Assembly (NCBI GenBank): GCA_964246015.1
Contig: CAXTPG010000006.1
Location: forward strand, 15,468-79,467
Source of the DNA: JBBROS01 sp964246015
GTDB lineage: Bacteria; Pseudomonadota; Alphaproteobacteria; Acetobacterales; Acetobacteraceae
DNA length: 64,000 nucleotides
Direction: 5' to 3'
The notes under the pieces: model-generated
Database searches by the model: none
What the model was told of the DNA's origin: nothing
The model's input: the letters and a program-made list of their open reading frames with translations, nothing else
Program-made: the position numbers and the translations under genes
In this document: positions 42,283 through 50,587 of the stretch, piece after piece
Numbering within the stretch: the stretch's first letter is position 1
How the letters are laid out: the number at the start of each line of letters is the position of its first letter

Positions 42283-43611
42283 CTACTTCATGATGCTCGT
42301 CAGCGTCGAAAGCGTCCCGGTCAGCGTCTTGCCGATCGCCAGCGGCACGAACGGGTTGTTGTCGAGGTCGCTGATGATCGAGTTGGATTCCACGAACTTC
42401 GTGTAGCGCGCGATCGTCTTGCGCGCCTCGTCCAGCAGCCGCTCCCGCTCCTCCCCGTCCGCGTCGGCTGCGGCCGAGAGCGTGTCGGAGAGGGTTTCGT
42501 CCAGCTCGGCCAGGACGGGATCGACGACCTTGAAGAACTGGTCCTCCAGCCCCTCGACCATGTCCTCGCCCGCGCTGGCGTCCATGATGGCCTTGCTGAG
42601 CTTCTGCAGCTCGGTGTCCACCTTCGCCCGCGTCGCCGTCCAGGCGACGCGCGACTTGTGGAACTTCTGCACGGAGGCGTGTCCCTCCTTGCCGTTGGCG
42701 CCCTTGCTCTGACCGTTCCCGTCCGAGGCGTCCTGCGCGTCGGGCGTCTCCGTCTGGTCCTCGCCCTCCTGCTGCTCCTCCTCTTCCTCGTCCCCGTCCT
42801 GCTCGGAGTAGGAGTCGATGGCCTGGCGGAGGATGTCGATGCCGGCCGAGGCCTGGTCGACGTCGCCGCGCTTCAGGCTGGCCTGGGCGTCGGTCGCCAG
42901 TTCGGCGAGCGCCGTCTTCGCGGTGGGATCGCGCTTGATGACGCCCAGCATCTCCTTCACGAGGTCGGTGAGGTCCACCTTCAGCAGGCGAAGCACCTCC
43001 GCGCTGTCGTCCTCGTTCTTGTCCTCGTCGGGGTCGAGCCGAGGCTGCTCGGCTTCGTCGGGGTTGGTGTAGGCCGTCGGCGTCTCGTTCCCCCCCTCGG
43101 GGTTGATCTCGTCTTCGGCCCCGAAGCGGCGGGACGTCGCCTCCTCCCCATCCTCGGGCCGGATGGAGGGGCGGACGTTCAGCTCCTCGGTGTCCGGGTC
43201 CTCGTTGCCCTCGTGCTCCTCCTCTTCCTCGTCCTCGTCGTCGCCCTCCGCCTCCTCGACCGACTCGCCGGTTTCCGTGACGATCTGGATCTTGCGGAAC
43301 CCCGTGCCCTTCAGCGCGACGATGATCTTGCGGGCCATCCCGCCGACGGCCTTGTTGACCACGAACTTCGCGACCTTCGGAAACTCCGGATCGACCATCA
43401 CGGTGCCGAAGCGGTGGTTCTTGCCACCCTCCAGCCCCGCCTTCAGGTCCCGCTCCAGCGTCCGCGGCGGCTTCAGCTTGTGCATCTGCAGCACGACCTT
43501 GCCGTCGGCGCCCATCGCGAAGGCCATGTGAACGGGCCGGTCCTTGGAGATCTTCAGCAGCTTCTTCAGCTCCGCCCTGTCGCTGCCGACGCTTTCCGGT
43601 TCCTTCGCCAT
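42283..43611 (-). CDS. Acidic multidomain protein upstream of the repeat protein, unknown function
   Basis: A 442-residue protein. Residues 1-115 are a compact alpha/beta region (ELKKLLKISKDRPVHMAFAM, VVLQMHKLKPPRTLERDLK, HRFGTVMVDPEFPKVAKFVV, KIIVALKGTGFRKIQIV). A very acidic linker follows (about 117-145, GDDEDEEEEEHEGNEDPD). A helical domain lies around 203-270, a second acidic linker around 272-300, and a final helical domain (320-442) has FHKSRVAWTATRAKVDTELQ. Helices of the RxAWxxARxKVxxDL type also occur in toxin- and T6SS-linked proteins. GGAGGGA precedes the ATG at 43611. It is the first gene of a two-gene unit. The function is unknown; an effector, adaptor or cargo carrier of the T6SS is an inference from position. 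Confidence 0.68.
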   Translation of the reverse strand: MAKEPESVGSDRAELKKLLKISKDRPVHMAFAMGADGKVVLQMHKLKPPRTLERDLKAGLEGGKNHRFGTVMVDPEFPKVAKFVVNKAVGGMARKIIVALKGTGFRKIQIVTETGESVEEAEGDDEDEEEEEHEGNEDPDTEELNVRPSIRPEDGEEATSRRFGAEDEINPEGGNETPTAYTNPDEAEQPRLDPDEDKNEDDSAEVLRLLKVDLTDLVKEMLGVIKRDPTAKTALAELATDAQASLKRGDVDQASAGIDILRQAIDSYSEQDGDEEEEEQQEGEDQTETPDAQDASDGNGQSKGANGKEGHASVQKFHKSRVAWTATRAKVDTELQKLSKAIMDASAGEDMVEGLEDQFFKVVDPVLAELDETLSDTLSAAADADGEERERLLDEARKTIARYTKFVESNSIISDLDNNPFVPLAIGKTLTGTLSTLTSIMK

Positions 43612-43713
43612 GATCGGGTCCCTCCATGGTTCGATTGAGCGGGATGTTAGGGCCTCGCGAACGGCATCGGAACAATAAACTTCATTCCTCCGCGACCCGC
43701 CGCGCGAATAATG

Positions 43714-43732
43714 CGTTAAATTCTGATTAACG
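43714..43732. promoter_or_regulatory. AT-rich palindrome in the divergent promoter region
   Basis: CGTTAA / TTAACG with a 7-base spacer, inside an AT-rich island of the 250 bases between the acidic protein gene (minus) and modA (plus). The contrast with the surrounding GC-rich DNA and the central position suggest a regulator site or promoter core. No specific regulator can be named. Confidence 0.45.
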
Positions 43733-43861
43733 GATTGCCGCACGATCGGCGCAGCCCGCCCCGCGACCGCAGCACGCCGCGCACGATCCCCCGACCGCGC
43801 GTTGCTTGCCCCCCGGCACCGCCTAGCGCTATATCCGTTCGCACATAACGCGAGGCCATCC

Positions 43862-44617
43862 GTGCGCCGAACCGTCCTGCTCGCCGTCCTTCTCGCCGCG
43901 GCACCCGCAGCCGCCTTCGCGCAAACCACCGTCATGGCCGCCGCCAGCCTGACCGAGGCGATGCGCGAACTGGGGCAGGCATGGACGGCGAAGGGCCACC
44001 CGGCGCCACGCTTCGCCTATGCCGCATCCTCCGCGCTCGCCCGGCAGATCGAGCAGGGTGCGCCGGCCGGCATCTTCGCGTCGGCCGACGAGCCCTGGAT
44101 GGACTATCTGCAGCAGCGCAACCTGGTCGTGGAGCAGACCCGCACCAGCCCGCTCGGCAACCGCCTGGTGCTGATCGCACCCGCGGACCAGCCGGGCGAG
44201 ATCGCGCTGGCCCGCGGCGTGGACCTGCTGACGCGCCTCGGCCCGCAGGGGCGGATCGCGACCGGGGACCCGGCCAGCGTGCCCGTGGGCAAGTATGCGC
44301 AGGCCGCGCTCACCTCGCTGGGCGTGTGGGACCAGGTTGCGCCGCGCCTGGCCCGGGCCGAGAACGTGCGCGCGGCCCTGCTGCTGGTGGAGCGGGGCGA
44401 GGCGCCGCTGGGGATCGTCTACGCGACCGACGCCGCGGCATCGAAGGGCGTCCGGGTCGTCGGCACCTTCCCCGGCGACACGCATCCGGCCGTGACGTAT
44501 CCCTTCGCGATCCTGAAGGCCGGCGACACGGCCGACGCGCGCGCGCTGTTCGCGTTCCTGACTGGGCCCGAGGCGGCGCCGGTCTACCGCAGGCTGGGCT
44601 TCTCCGTCCGCGAATGA
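43862..44617 (+). CDS. modA: Molybdate ABC transporter substrate-binding protein
   Basis: A periplasmic molybdate/tungstate-binding protein of 251 residues. Signal peptide VRRTVLLAVLLAAAPAAAFA, then TTVMAAASLTEAMRELGQAW with the oxyanion-binding Ser. AYAASSALARQIEQGAPAGIF and FASADEPWMDYL are typical ModA segments, as are TGDPASVPVGKYAQAAL and ERGEAPLGIVYATDA. GTG at 43862 follows GAGG and places the signal peptide properly. The permease and ATPase (modB, modC) are not beside it; the next gene is convergent. Confidence 0.9.
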   Translation: MRRTVLLAVLLAAAPAAAFAQTTVMAAASLTEAMRELGQAWTAKGHPAPRFAYAASSALARQIEQGAPAGIFASADEPWMDYLQQRNLVVEQTRTSPLGNRLVLIAPADQPGEIALARGVDLLTRLGPQGRIATGDPASVPVGKYAQAALTSLGVWDQVAPRLARAENVRAALLLVERGEAPLGIVYATDAAASKGVRVVGTFPGDTHPAVTYPFAILKAGDTADARALFAFLTGPEAAPVYRRLGFSVRE

Positions 44618-44636
44618 TCCGGGCCGCTCCGCCGCC

Positions 44637-45446
44637 TCAATCGGCGAGGTCGGCGATGCCGGCGCGCCAGGCCCTGGCCGGGCCATGGGGTTCGGGGCCC
44701 GTATATTCGACGCTGTATTCATACCGGTCGGGGCGATAGAGCACGCGCAGGTGCTCGACCACGCGGCCGTCCCTGGTCGCGACGGTGCGGGCCATCGACA
44801 GCAGCGGCGCGCCGATGTCCACGCACAGCCAGCGCGCGACCTCCCCGTCGGCCAGGCAGGCGCTGATCTGCTCGCTATGGCGGTCCAGCGACAGGCCGGC
44901 GGACGCCAGCGCGGCGGAGATGGGCAAAGCGCGGATCCTGTCGGGCGGCAGCAGCGGAGCGAGGTCCCCGGGGACGTGGCAGACCGAATGGGAGATGGGG
45001 GATGTCGCGTCGAAGCGGACGCGGACGATCCGCAGCACGTCGGCGCCCGGCGGAAGCTGCAGCAGGGCCGCCGGGACAGCCCCGGCGGGACCGATCGCGT
45101 GGTCGAGCACGCGCACCTCGGTCTTGAGCGCGAGGGAGACCTGGTTGCGAAGACCGGGCATGGCCGCCAGCGCCGCCAGCCGGGCCTGGACGGGGAAGGT
45201 GCCACGGCCGCGCTCGCGCCGGACCAGGCCTTCATCCTCCAGGCGCTTCAGCGCGGCGCGCAGGGTGATGCGGGACACGCCGAGCGTCTGCGCCAGATCG
45301 AGCTCGCCCTGGATGGGCTGGTCGGGCGGGATGCTGCGGTCGGAGATCATCTGCAGGAGCAGAAGATAGACGCGGTGGTACAGCGTGGTCGGGCTGCGCG
45401 GCGCCGGGGCGGGCGTTGCGGTCGCGGTGGCGTGCGGCTGATCCAT
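44637..45446 (-). CDS. GntR/HutC-family transcriptional regulator with UTRA domain
   Basis: A 269-residue regulator. The N-terminal winged helix (about 22-95) shows the GntR pattern IQGELDLAQTLGVSRITLRA followed by LKRLEDEGLVRRERGRGTFP. The C-terminal ligand-binding UTRA domain includes GADVLRIVRVRFD, ISHSVCHVPGDLAPLLP and MARTVATRDGRVVEHLRVLY. It is divergent from the mmgE/ABC operon, with a palindrome between them that may be its operator. It probably represses the catabolic locus until an intermediate binds UTRA. Confidence 0.92.
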   Translation of the reverse strand: MDQPHATATATPAPAPRSPTTLYHRVYLLLLQMISDRSIPPDQPIQGELDLAQTLGVSRITLRAALKRLEDEGLVRRERGRGTFPVQARLAALAAMPGLRNQVSLALKTEVRVLDHAIGPAGAVPAALLQLPPGADVLRIVRVRFDATSPISHSVCHVPGDLAPLLPPDRIRALPISAALASAGLSLDRHSEQISACLADGEVARWLCVDIGAPLLSMARTVATRDGRVVEHLRVLYRPDRYEYSVEYTGPEPHGPARAWRAGIADLAD

Positions 45447-45492
45447 GCTGCCTCCCGTGGCACGCTGGCGGCCATTGACAGGCCGGGGCTAG

Positions 45493-45514
45493 AATGTATC
45501 AGAAGTCATACATT
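45493..45514. promoter_or_regulatory. Probable GntR operator
   Basis: Perfect inverted repeat AATGTAT / ATACATT with an 8-base spacer, in the 82 bases between the divergent regulator and the mmgE start. It is one of the few AT-rich spots nearby and resembles HutC-type sites built on TGTAT/ATACA. A similar half-site (TCATGACATTTG compared with TCATACATTTTG) lies before the flavin monooxygenase gene near 55850. Confidence 0.55.
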
Positions 45515-45528
45515 TTGTCCTGGTGCCG

Positions 45529-46863
45529 ATGCCGCCATCCGCCGAGAGCGCCGACCTGGACCAGGAGCTGCTGGCGGTGCTGGGCTGGCTGTGGGACGCG
45601 TCGCCGCTGGCGGATGCGGCGGTGGAGGCACGGGCGCGGGAGCTGCTGCTGGACACGCTGGGCTGCGCGATCGCCGGCGCGGCGGAGCCGGAGGTTGCGG
45701 GTCTGATCGGGCGTTGGGCGGCGATGGAGCCGGGCGTGGTGCGGCTGCCGGGCATCGAGACCGGGCTTTCCGTGACCGGGTTCGGCCACGGGTTTGCCGC
45801 CGCCGCGTGCTGGCACGAGGCGTGCGAGGGGCTGGCCGCGGCGCATGGGCGCCCGGGGCTGCACGCGATCCCTGCGGTGCTGGGGCCGGCGCTGGCCCGG
45901 GGCCTGGCCCTGGGCTCGGTGCTGGAGGCGGTCGTCGTGGGGTATGAGGTCGGGGGGCGGTTGGGAATGGCATGCCGCATCCGGCCCGGGATGCATGTCG
46001 ACGGGACCTGGGGGAGCTTCGGCGCCGCCGCTGCCGTGGCCCGGCTGCTGCGCGCGACACCGGGGGAGGCGTTGGGGGCGCTGCAACACGCGGCGTGCCA
46101 CATGCCGTACAGCCTGTATTGGCCGATCGCGGCGGGATCGACCGCGCGGAACGCCTATGCCGGGCACGGGGCGGCGCATGGGGCCGCTTCGGCGTTGGCG
46201 AGCCTGGCGGGGCTGGCAGGGCCGGCGGGCAGCGTCGCCGAGATGGCACGGCGGGCGTTGGGGATCGATGCGCTGCCGGATCTAGCCGGGCCGGGGCGGT
46301 GGCTGGTGGCGGAGGGGTATCTGAAGCCGTACCCGGCCGTGCGGCACGTGCATTACGGCGCGGCGGCGGCCCAGGAATGGCACCGGGCGGGGATCGCGGC
46401 GCCGGGGGACATCACGGGCGTGACGCTCGATGTGTATCGGGAGGCGCTGACGTATTGCGGCAATCGCGCGCCCGCGACGGCGATCCAGGCGCAGTTCAGC
46501 CTGTCGTATGGTGTGGCGCGGGCGCTGGCGCATGGCACGCTCGACCCGGCCGCCTATTCGGCTGCGGCGCTGGCCGACCCGCCGGTGCGCCGGCTGGAGG
46601 CGTTGACGGAGCTGCGGGTCGATCCGGTGCGGACGGCGGCGGGGGCGCGGGGGGCGACGCTTCGCGTGACGGCTGGGGGGCAGACGTGGGAGCGGCGCGT
46701 GGATGTCGTGCCGGGCGATGCGGGGTCGCCGATGACGCGGGCGGAGGTGCGGGCCAAGTTCGATGCCTATGCCGGGCCGGTGGTGGGGGCGGCGCATGCG
46801 GCGGCGCTGGCGGGGCGGGTGCTGGACGGGTCGCTGGATGCGCCGGTGACCTTCGATGCATGA
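45529..46863 (+). CDS. MmgE/PrpD family protein
   Basis: A 444-residue protein of the 2-methylcitrate dehydratase/cis-aconitate decarboxylase superfamily. Family segments are ARELLLDTLGCAIAGA, HGFAAAACWHEACEGLAAA, AVVVGYEVGGRLGMACRIRP, MHVDGTWGSFGAAAAVARLL, AGSTARNAYAGHGAAHG and YLKPYPAVRHVHYGAA. In catabolic loci such proteins hydrate, dehydrate or isomerise a carboxylic acid intermediate. ATG at 45529 was chosen; a GTG 6 bases upstream is also possible. It overlaps the ABC ATPase by 8 bases, so it is the first gene of the importer operon. Confidence 0.85.
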   Translation: MPPSAESADLDQELLAVLGWLWDASPLADAAVEARARELLLDTLGCAIAGAAEPEVAGLIGRWAAMEPGVVRLPGIETGLSVTGFGHGFAAAACWHEACEGLAAAHGRPGLHAIPAVLGPALARGLALGSVLEAVVVGYEVGGRLGMACRIRPGMHVDGTWGSFGAAAAVARLLRATPGEALGALQHAACHMPYSLYWPIAAGSTARNAYAGHGAAHGAASALASLAGLAGPAGSVAEMARRALGIDALPDLAGPGRWLVAEGYLKPYPAVRHVHYGAAAAQEWHRAGIAAPGDITGVTLDVYREALTYCGNRAPATAIQAQFSLSYGVARALAHGTLDPAAYSAAALADPPVRRLEALTELRVDPVRTAAGARGATLRVTAGGQTWERRVDVVPGDAGSPMTRAEVRAKFDAYAGPVVGAAHAAALAGRVLDGSLDAPVTFDA

Positions 46864-47899
46864 CGCCACGCCCGCGCTGTCGGTCGCGGACGTGCATGTG
46901 CGGTATGGCGGCTTTGCGGCGCTGAAGGGGATCGACCTGGATGTGGCGCGGGGGGAGTTCGTCGCGCTGCTGGGGCCGTCCGGATGCGGCAAGACGTCGC
47001 TGCTGCGGGTGGTCGCGGGCTTCGTGCAGCCGGAGCGGGGGGCGGTGCGGCTGAACGGGCGGGATGTCGCGGGGCTGCCGGCGCGGGCGCGCAACATCGG
47101 GATCGTGTTCCAGTCCTATGCGCTGTTCCCGCACATGACGGTGCTGGACAACGTGCTGTTCGGGCTGGAGTGCCGGCGGGTGAAGCGGGACGAGGCGCGG
47201 CGGCGGGCGGGCACGGCGCTCGACCTGGTGGGGTTGGGCGCGTTCCTGGACCGGCGGCCGAAGCAGCTGAGCGGCGGGCAGCAGCAGCGTGTGGCGCTGG
47301 CGCGGGCGCTGGTGATCGAGCCGGACCTGCTGCTGCTGGACGAGCCGTTGGGCGCGCTGGACAAGCAATTGCGGGTGCAGATGCAGACGGAGCTGAAGGC
47401 GCTGCAGCGGCGTCTGGGCGTGACGGCCGTGTTCGTGACGCACGACCAGGAGGAGGCGATGTCGATGGCCGACCGCATCGTGGTGATGCGGGACGGGGAG
47501 ATCGCGCAGGTCGACACGCCGGAGCGGCTGTTCGCGGCCCCGGCGACGGCGTGGGTGTGCGAGTTCGTGGGGGCCGGGAACCTGCTGCGCGGGGCGCTGG
47601 CGCCGGGGGCGGAGGGGCGCATGCGGATCGACGTCGGACCGGGCTCGGCCGTCGAGGCGGCGGGCGAGGGCAGCGTCGTCCAGCTCCCCTTCGACAAGGT
47701 GCGGCTGACGCCGGCGGCCGATGGGCTGGAAGTAACCGGACGGCGGTTCCTGGGGGCGACGGTGGAGCTGCAACTCGCGACGCCGGCCGGGGTGGTGTGC
47801 GCGCACCTGGCGCCGCAGGAGGCGGCGGCGTTTCCGGTGGGGGCACGGGCGCGGATCGCCGCCGACCCGGCCGATTGCCGGCTGCTGCCCGACCGATGA
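46856..47899 (+). CDS. ABC transporter ATP-binding protein, PotA-like
   Basis: Cytosolic ATPase of 347 residues. Walker A GPSGCGKT (40-47), Q-loop IGIVFQSYALFPHMTV, signature LSGGQQQR (138-145), Walker B LLLLDEP followed by D-loop GALDK, and H-loop VFVTHDQEEAMSMADR. A C-terminal TOBE-type domain (about 245-347) follows FVGAGNLLRG. Sequence and gene partners match polyamine/opine-type importers. It drives the two permeases downstream, with the binding proteins probably being the pair on the opposite strand. Confidence 0.93.
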   Translation: MHDATPALSVADVHVRYGGFAALKGIDLDVARGEFVALLGPSGCGKTSLLRVVAGFVQPERGAVRLNGRDVAGLPARARNIGIVFQSYALFPHMTVLDNVLFGLECRRVKRDEARRRAGTALDLVGLGAFLDRRPKQLSGGQQQRVALARALVIEPDLLLLDEPLGALDKQLRVQMQTELKALQRRLGVTAVFVTHDQEEAMSMADRIVVMRDGEIAQVDTPERLFAAPATAWVCEFVGAGNLLRGALAPGAEGRMRIDVGPGSAVEAAGEGSVVQLPFDKVRLTPAADGLEVTGRRFLGATVELQLATPAGVVCAHLAPQEAAAFPVGARARIAADPADCRLLPDR

Positions 47900-47909
47900 C
47901 GCCCGGCGC

Positions 47910-48755
47910 ATGACACGCGGACGGCGCCGGGCCGAGCTGTTGCTGTACCTGGGACCGGTGACGCTGTTCTACGTGGCGTTCCTGGTGCTGCCGTATCTCA
48001 TGGTGCTGCGGCTGAGCTTCTTCCGGTTCAGCTCCATGCGGCTATACATCCCGGAGTTCACCTGGGCCAACTATGCCGCGGTGCTGACGGACCCGTTCTA
48101 TCTGGCGTTGATGGCGCGGACGATCGGGCTCGGGCTGCTGGTGACGGTGGTGACGCTGGTGCTGGGGTATCCGCTGGCGCTGATGATCGCGCGCGCGCGG
48201 CCGTGGCTGAAAAGCGCGCTGATCGCGATCACGCTGTCGCCGCTGCTGATCAACCTGGTGGTGCGGACCTATGCCTGGCTGGTGCTGCTGGGGGATACCG
48301 GGGTGGTGAACCGGTGGCTGCAAGGGCTCGGGATCATCGGGGGGCCGCTGCCGCTGGGGGGCAACACGTTCGGCGTCGTGGTCGGGCTGGTGCACATCTG
48401 CCTGCCGCTGATGGCGCTGAGCCTGATCGGGGTGCTGGAGCGGATCGACGCGGCGCTGCTGGATGCGGCGGACAGCCTGGGCGCGTCGCGGGGGCGGATC
48501 CTGTGGAAGATCGTGCTGCCGCTGTCGCTGCCGGGGGTGGGCGCCGGGTCGCTGCTGGTGTTCAGCTTCGCGATCAGCGCGTTCGTGACGCCGGCGCTGC
48601 TGGGGGGCAACCGGGTGTCGACGATCAGCACGTTGATCTACGAGAAGTTCACCTTTTCCGCCAACTGGCCCGTGGGCGCCACGCTCGTGATGGTGCTGCT
48701 GGTGATCAATCTGGGCGTCGTGCTGCTGCACGGCCGCCTGTTCCGGGAGGGCTGA
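47910..48755 (+). CDS. ABC transporter permease, PotB-like
   Basis: A 281-residue inner-membrane permease with six helices. TLFYVAFLVLPYLMVLRLSF begins the first helix. The EAA loop reads LLDAADSLGASRGRILWKIV followed by LPLSLPG. SPLLINLVVRTYAW and ALLGGNRVSTIS are typical of PotB-type permeases. It lies 10 bases after the ATPase stop and 3 bases before the second permease. Confidence 0.92.
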   Translation: MTRGRRRAELLLYLGPVTLFYVAFLVLPYLMVLRLSFFRFSSMRLYIPEFTWANYAAVLTDPFYLALMARTIGLGLLVTVVTLVLGYPLALMIARARPWLKSALIAITLSPLLINLVVRTYAWLVLLGDTGVVNRWLQGLGIIGGPLPLGGNTFGVVVGLVHICLPLMALSLIGVLERIDAALLDAADSLGASRGRILWKIVLPLSLPGVGAGSLLVFSFAISAFVTPALLGGNRVSTISTLIYEKFTFSANWPVGATLVMVLLVINLGVVLLHGRLFREG

Positions 48756-48758
48756 GGG

Positions 48759-49544
48759 GTGCTGGACCGGGCGATCGCGCTGGCGGGGTGGCTGGTGGTG
48801 GCGTTCATCCTGGGGCCGCTGGTGGTGATCGTCGGCGGGTCGTTCACCGAGACGCCGTATGTGGCGTTTCCGCCGCAGGGGTTCACGCTGCGCTGGTACG
48901 AGCAGTTGATGGGGCGGGGGGATTTCCTGCGGTCGTTCGTCATCAGCCTGGTGCTGGCGGCGCTGTGCAGCCTGGGCGCGATGAGCTTGGGGGTGGCGGC
49001 GGTGATCGGGCTGCAGCGGCACGGGTTCACGGGGGGGCGGGTGTTCCGGGCGTTCCTGATGTCGCCGCTGGTGCTGCCGACGATCGTGACGGGTGTGGCG
49101 CTGCTGCAGTTCTACTATCTGATCGACCTCGATGCGCCGATGACGGGGCTGCTGATCGGGCATGTGCTGATCACGATCCCCTACGTGATCCGCACGGTGG
49201 GGGCCGGGCTGGTTGGCCTCGACCCGGCCATCGAGGAGGCGGCGAACAGCCTGGGCGCCGGCGATGTGCGGACGCTGTTCCGCGTCGTGCTGCCGGCCAT
49301 CGCGCCGTCGATCATGGCGGCGGTGATCTTCGTGTTCATCACGTCGTTCGACCAGGCGACGGTGTCGATCTTCCTGGCGGGGCCCGACATGATGCCGCTG
49401 CCGGTGCGGATCTACTCGTATATCGACTTCGCCGTGGACCCGATGGTGGCTTCGGTTTCGACGCTGCTCATCGTGTTCGCGTTCGGGGTCATTGCGCTGC
49501 TGCAGAAGCTGCTGGGGCTGGACCGGGCGATGGGGGTCGGTTGA
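48759..49544 (+). CDS. ABC transporter permease, PotC-like
   Basis: A 261-residue permease, partner of the PotB-like protein. Segments FTETPYVAFPPQGFTLRWYE, SPLVLPTIVTGVALLQFYYL and the EAA loop IEEAANSLGAGDVRTLFRVV are typical of PotC. It starts with GTG. Its last 56 bases overlap the end of the convergent luciferase-like monooxygenase gene, so the two transcripts are antisense there. Confidence 0.92.
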   Translation: MLDRAIALAGWLVVAFILGPLVVIVGGSFTETPYVAFPPQGFTLRWYEQLMGRGDFLRSFVISLVLAALCSLGAMSLGVAAVIGLQRHGFTGGRVFRAFLMSPLVLPTIVTGVALLQFYYLIDLDAPMTGLLIGHVLITIPYVIRTVGAGLVGLDPAIEEAANSLGAGDVRTLFRVVLPAIAPSIMAAVIFVFITSFDQATVSIFLAGPDMMPLPVRIYSYIDFAVDPMVASVSTLLIVFAFGVIALLQKLLGLDRAMGVG

Positions 49545-50538
49545 TCAGGGGCATGACCTCGGCGCCGAAGCGCTCCAGCCCGGCCAGCATCGGGTGGAAG
49601 CGGAGCATCAGGCAGCCGATCCCCATCGCGGCGTAGGCGTCGATGCGGGCGGCGACGCGCGCGGGGGTGCCGACGAGGCCGGCGCCCAGGGCCTTCGCGG
49701 CGATCGACGCGACCCGGTCATGCGCGCCGGCGGCGACGAGGGCGGCGGCCTCGGCCTGCGCCTGCGCGTCGGTATCGGCGACGATGACGAAGGCGCTGAG
49801 GCCGAAGGAGAGGGTGCGGCCGTGGCGTGCGGCGCGGGCCTGCATGTCGGCGAGGTCGCCGGCGATGAGCGCCATGTTGTCGTCGTAGCGGGCCAGGTCC
49901 GGGTCGTATTCGGCGAACCACCAGTCGCAGGTCCGGGCGATGATGTCCTTCCCGGGACCGGACCGGCTGGCGGCGTAGATGGGCGGGCATCGTTGCACGG
50001 GGCGGAGCGGCAGGCGCGTGCCGTCGAGGCGGAAATACTCGCCGTCGAGGATGGGCGCGTCCTCGGTCCACAGGCCGCGGACGACCTGGATGAACTCATC
50101 CATGCGGCGATAGCGGGCGTCCGCGGCGGGCAACCAGGCGCCGTTGCCGAACAGGTCCATCTCCTGCTCCCACCAGCCGTTGACGACGTTGATGCTGAGG
50201 CGGCCGCCGGAGACGCGGTCGAGCGAGGCGCCCATCTTCGCGACGATCTGCGGGGGCACCAGGCCGGGGTGGACGGCGACCATGACCTCCATGCGGCGTG
50301 TTGCGCAGGCGAGGGCGGTGGCGAGGATCCAGGCCTCGTGGTCGGGGCCGAGAAGGCGCTGGGCGATGAGGGTGACGTCGAAGCCCAGCCGTTCGGCGGT
50401 CTGGACGACCCGGGTGGCGACGGCGAGGGCGCCGTCGGGCCCGTCGGCGCCGGGGCTGGAGGCGTCATGGATGGCGGCCGTCATGGCGGGTTCGGCGTGG
50501 ATGACGTGCGGCACGGGCGCCCAGACGCCGAAGCGCAT
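49489..50538 (-). CDS. Luciferase-like FMN-dependent monooxygenase
   Basis: A 349-residue flavin-dependent TIM-barrel monooxygenase of the alkanesulfonate/dimethylsulfone (SsuD/SfnG-like) group. Visible are MRFGVWAPVPHVIHAEP, QTAERLGFDVTLIAQRLLGP, VAVHPGLVPPQIVAKMGASL, SGGRLSINVVNGWWEQEMDL, RYRRMDEFIQVVRGLWTED and PIYAASRSGPGKDIIAR. It needs reduced FMN from a reductase, none of which is nearby. The family removes sulfonates, sulfones, amines or opens rings; the local binding proteins may feed it. A strong hairpin lies just before its start and may cover the ribosome site. Confidence 0.87.
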   Translation of the reverse strand: MRFGVWAPVPHVIHAEPAMTAAIHDASSPGADGPDGALAVATRVVQTAERLGFDVTLIAQRLLGPDHEAWILATALACATRRMEVMVAVHPGLVPPQIVAKMGASLDRVSGGRLSINVVNGWWEQEMDLFGNGAWLPAADARYRRMDEFIQVVRGLWTEDAPILDGEYFRLDGTRLPLRPVQRCPPIYAASRSGPGKDIIARTCDWWFAEYDPDLARYDDNMALIAGDLADMQARAARHGRTLSFGLSAFVIVADTDAQAQAEAAALVAAGAHDRVASIAAKALGAGLVGTPARVAARIDAYAAMGIGCLMLRFHPMLAGLERFGAEVMPLINRPPSPGPAPAASAAAQ

Positions 50539-50546
50539 CAGATGCT

Positions 50547-50570
50547 CCCTCTCCCGCTTGCGGGAGAGGG
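50547..50570. repeat. REP-like hairpin between the binding-protein genes and the monooxygenase gene
   Basis: Perfect 11-bp inverted repeat CCCTCTCCCGC / GCGGGAGAGGG with a TT loop. It follows the stop of the binding-protein gene by 17 bases and ends 8 bases before the monooxygenase ATG on the minus strand. In RNA the arm near the ATG contains the GAGGGAG ribosome site. The sequence is of a kind widely dispersed in proteobacterial genomes. Confidence 0.75.
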
Positions 50571-50587
50571 CCGGGCGCCCATCCTCG

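Noticed and set aside
40707..42293. Long plus-strand open frames (over 500 codons) opposite the repeat-protein gene
   Set aside because: They arise because the minus-strand repeats use few codons and leave other frames open. The minus-strand frame has a clear start with exact 11/29-residue periods, an operon partner and a stop that fits, so the plus-strand frames are shadows.
43612..46000. Replication origin at the skew change
   Set aside because: No cluster of DnaA boxes, no dnaA, hemE, parAB or gidA genes nearby. The skew change is reported only as an observation.
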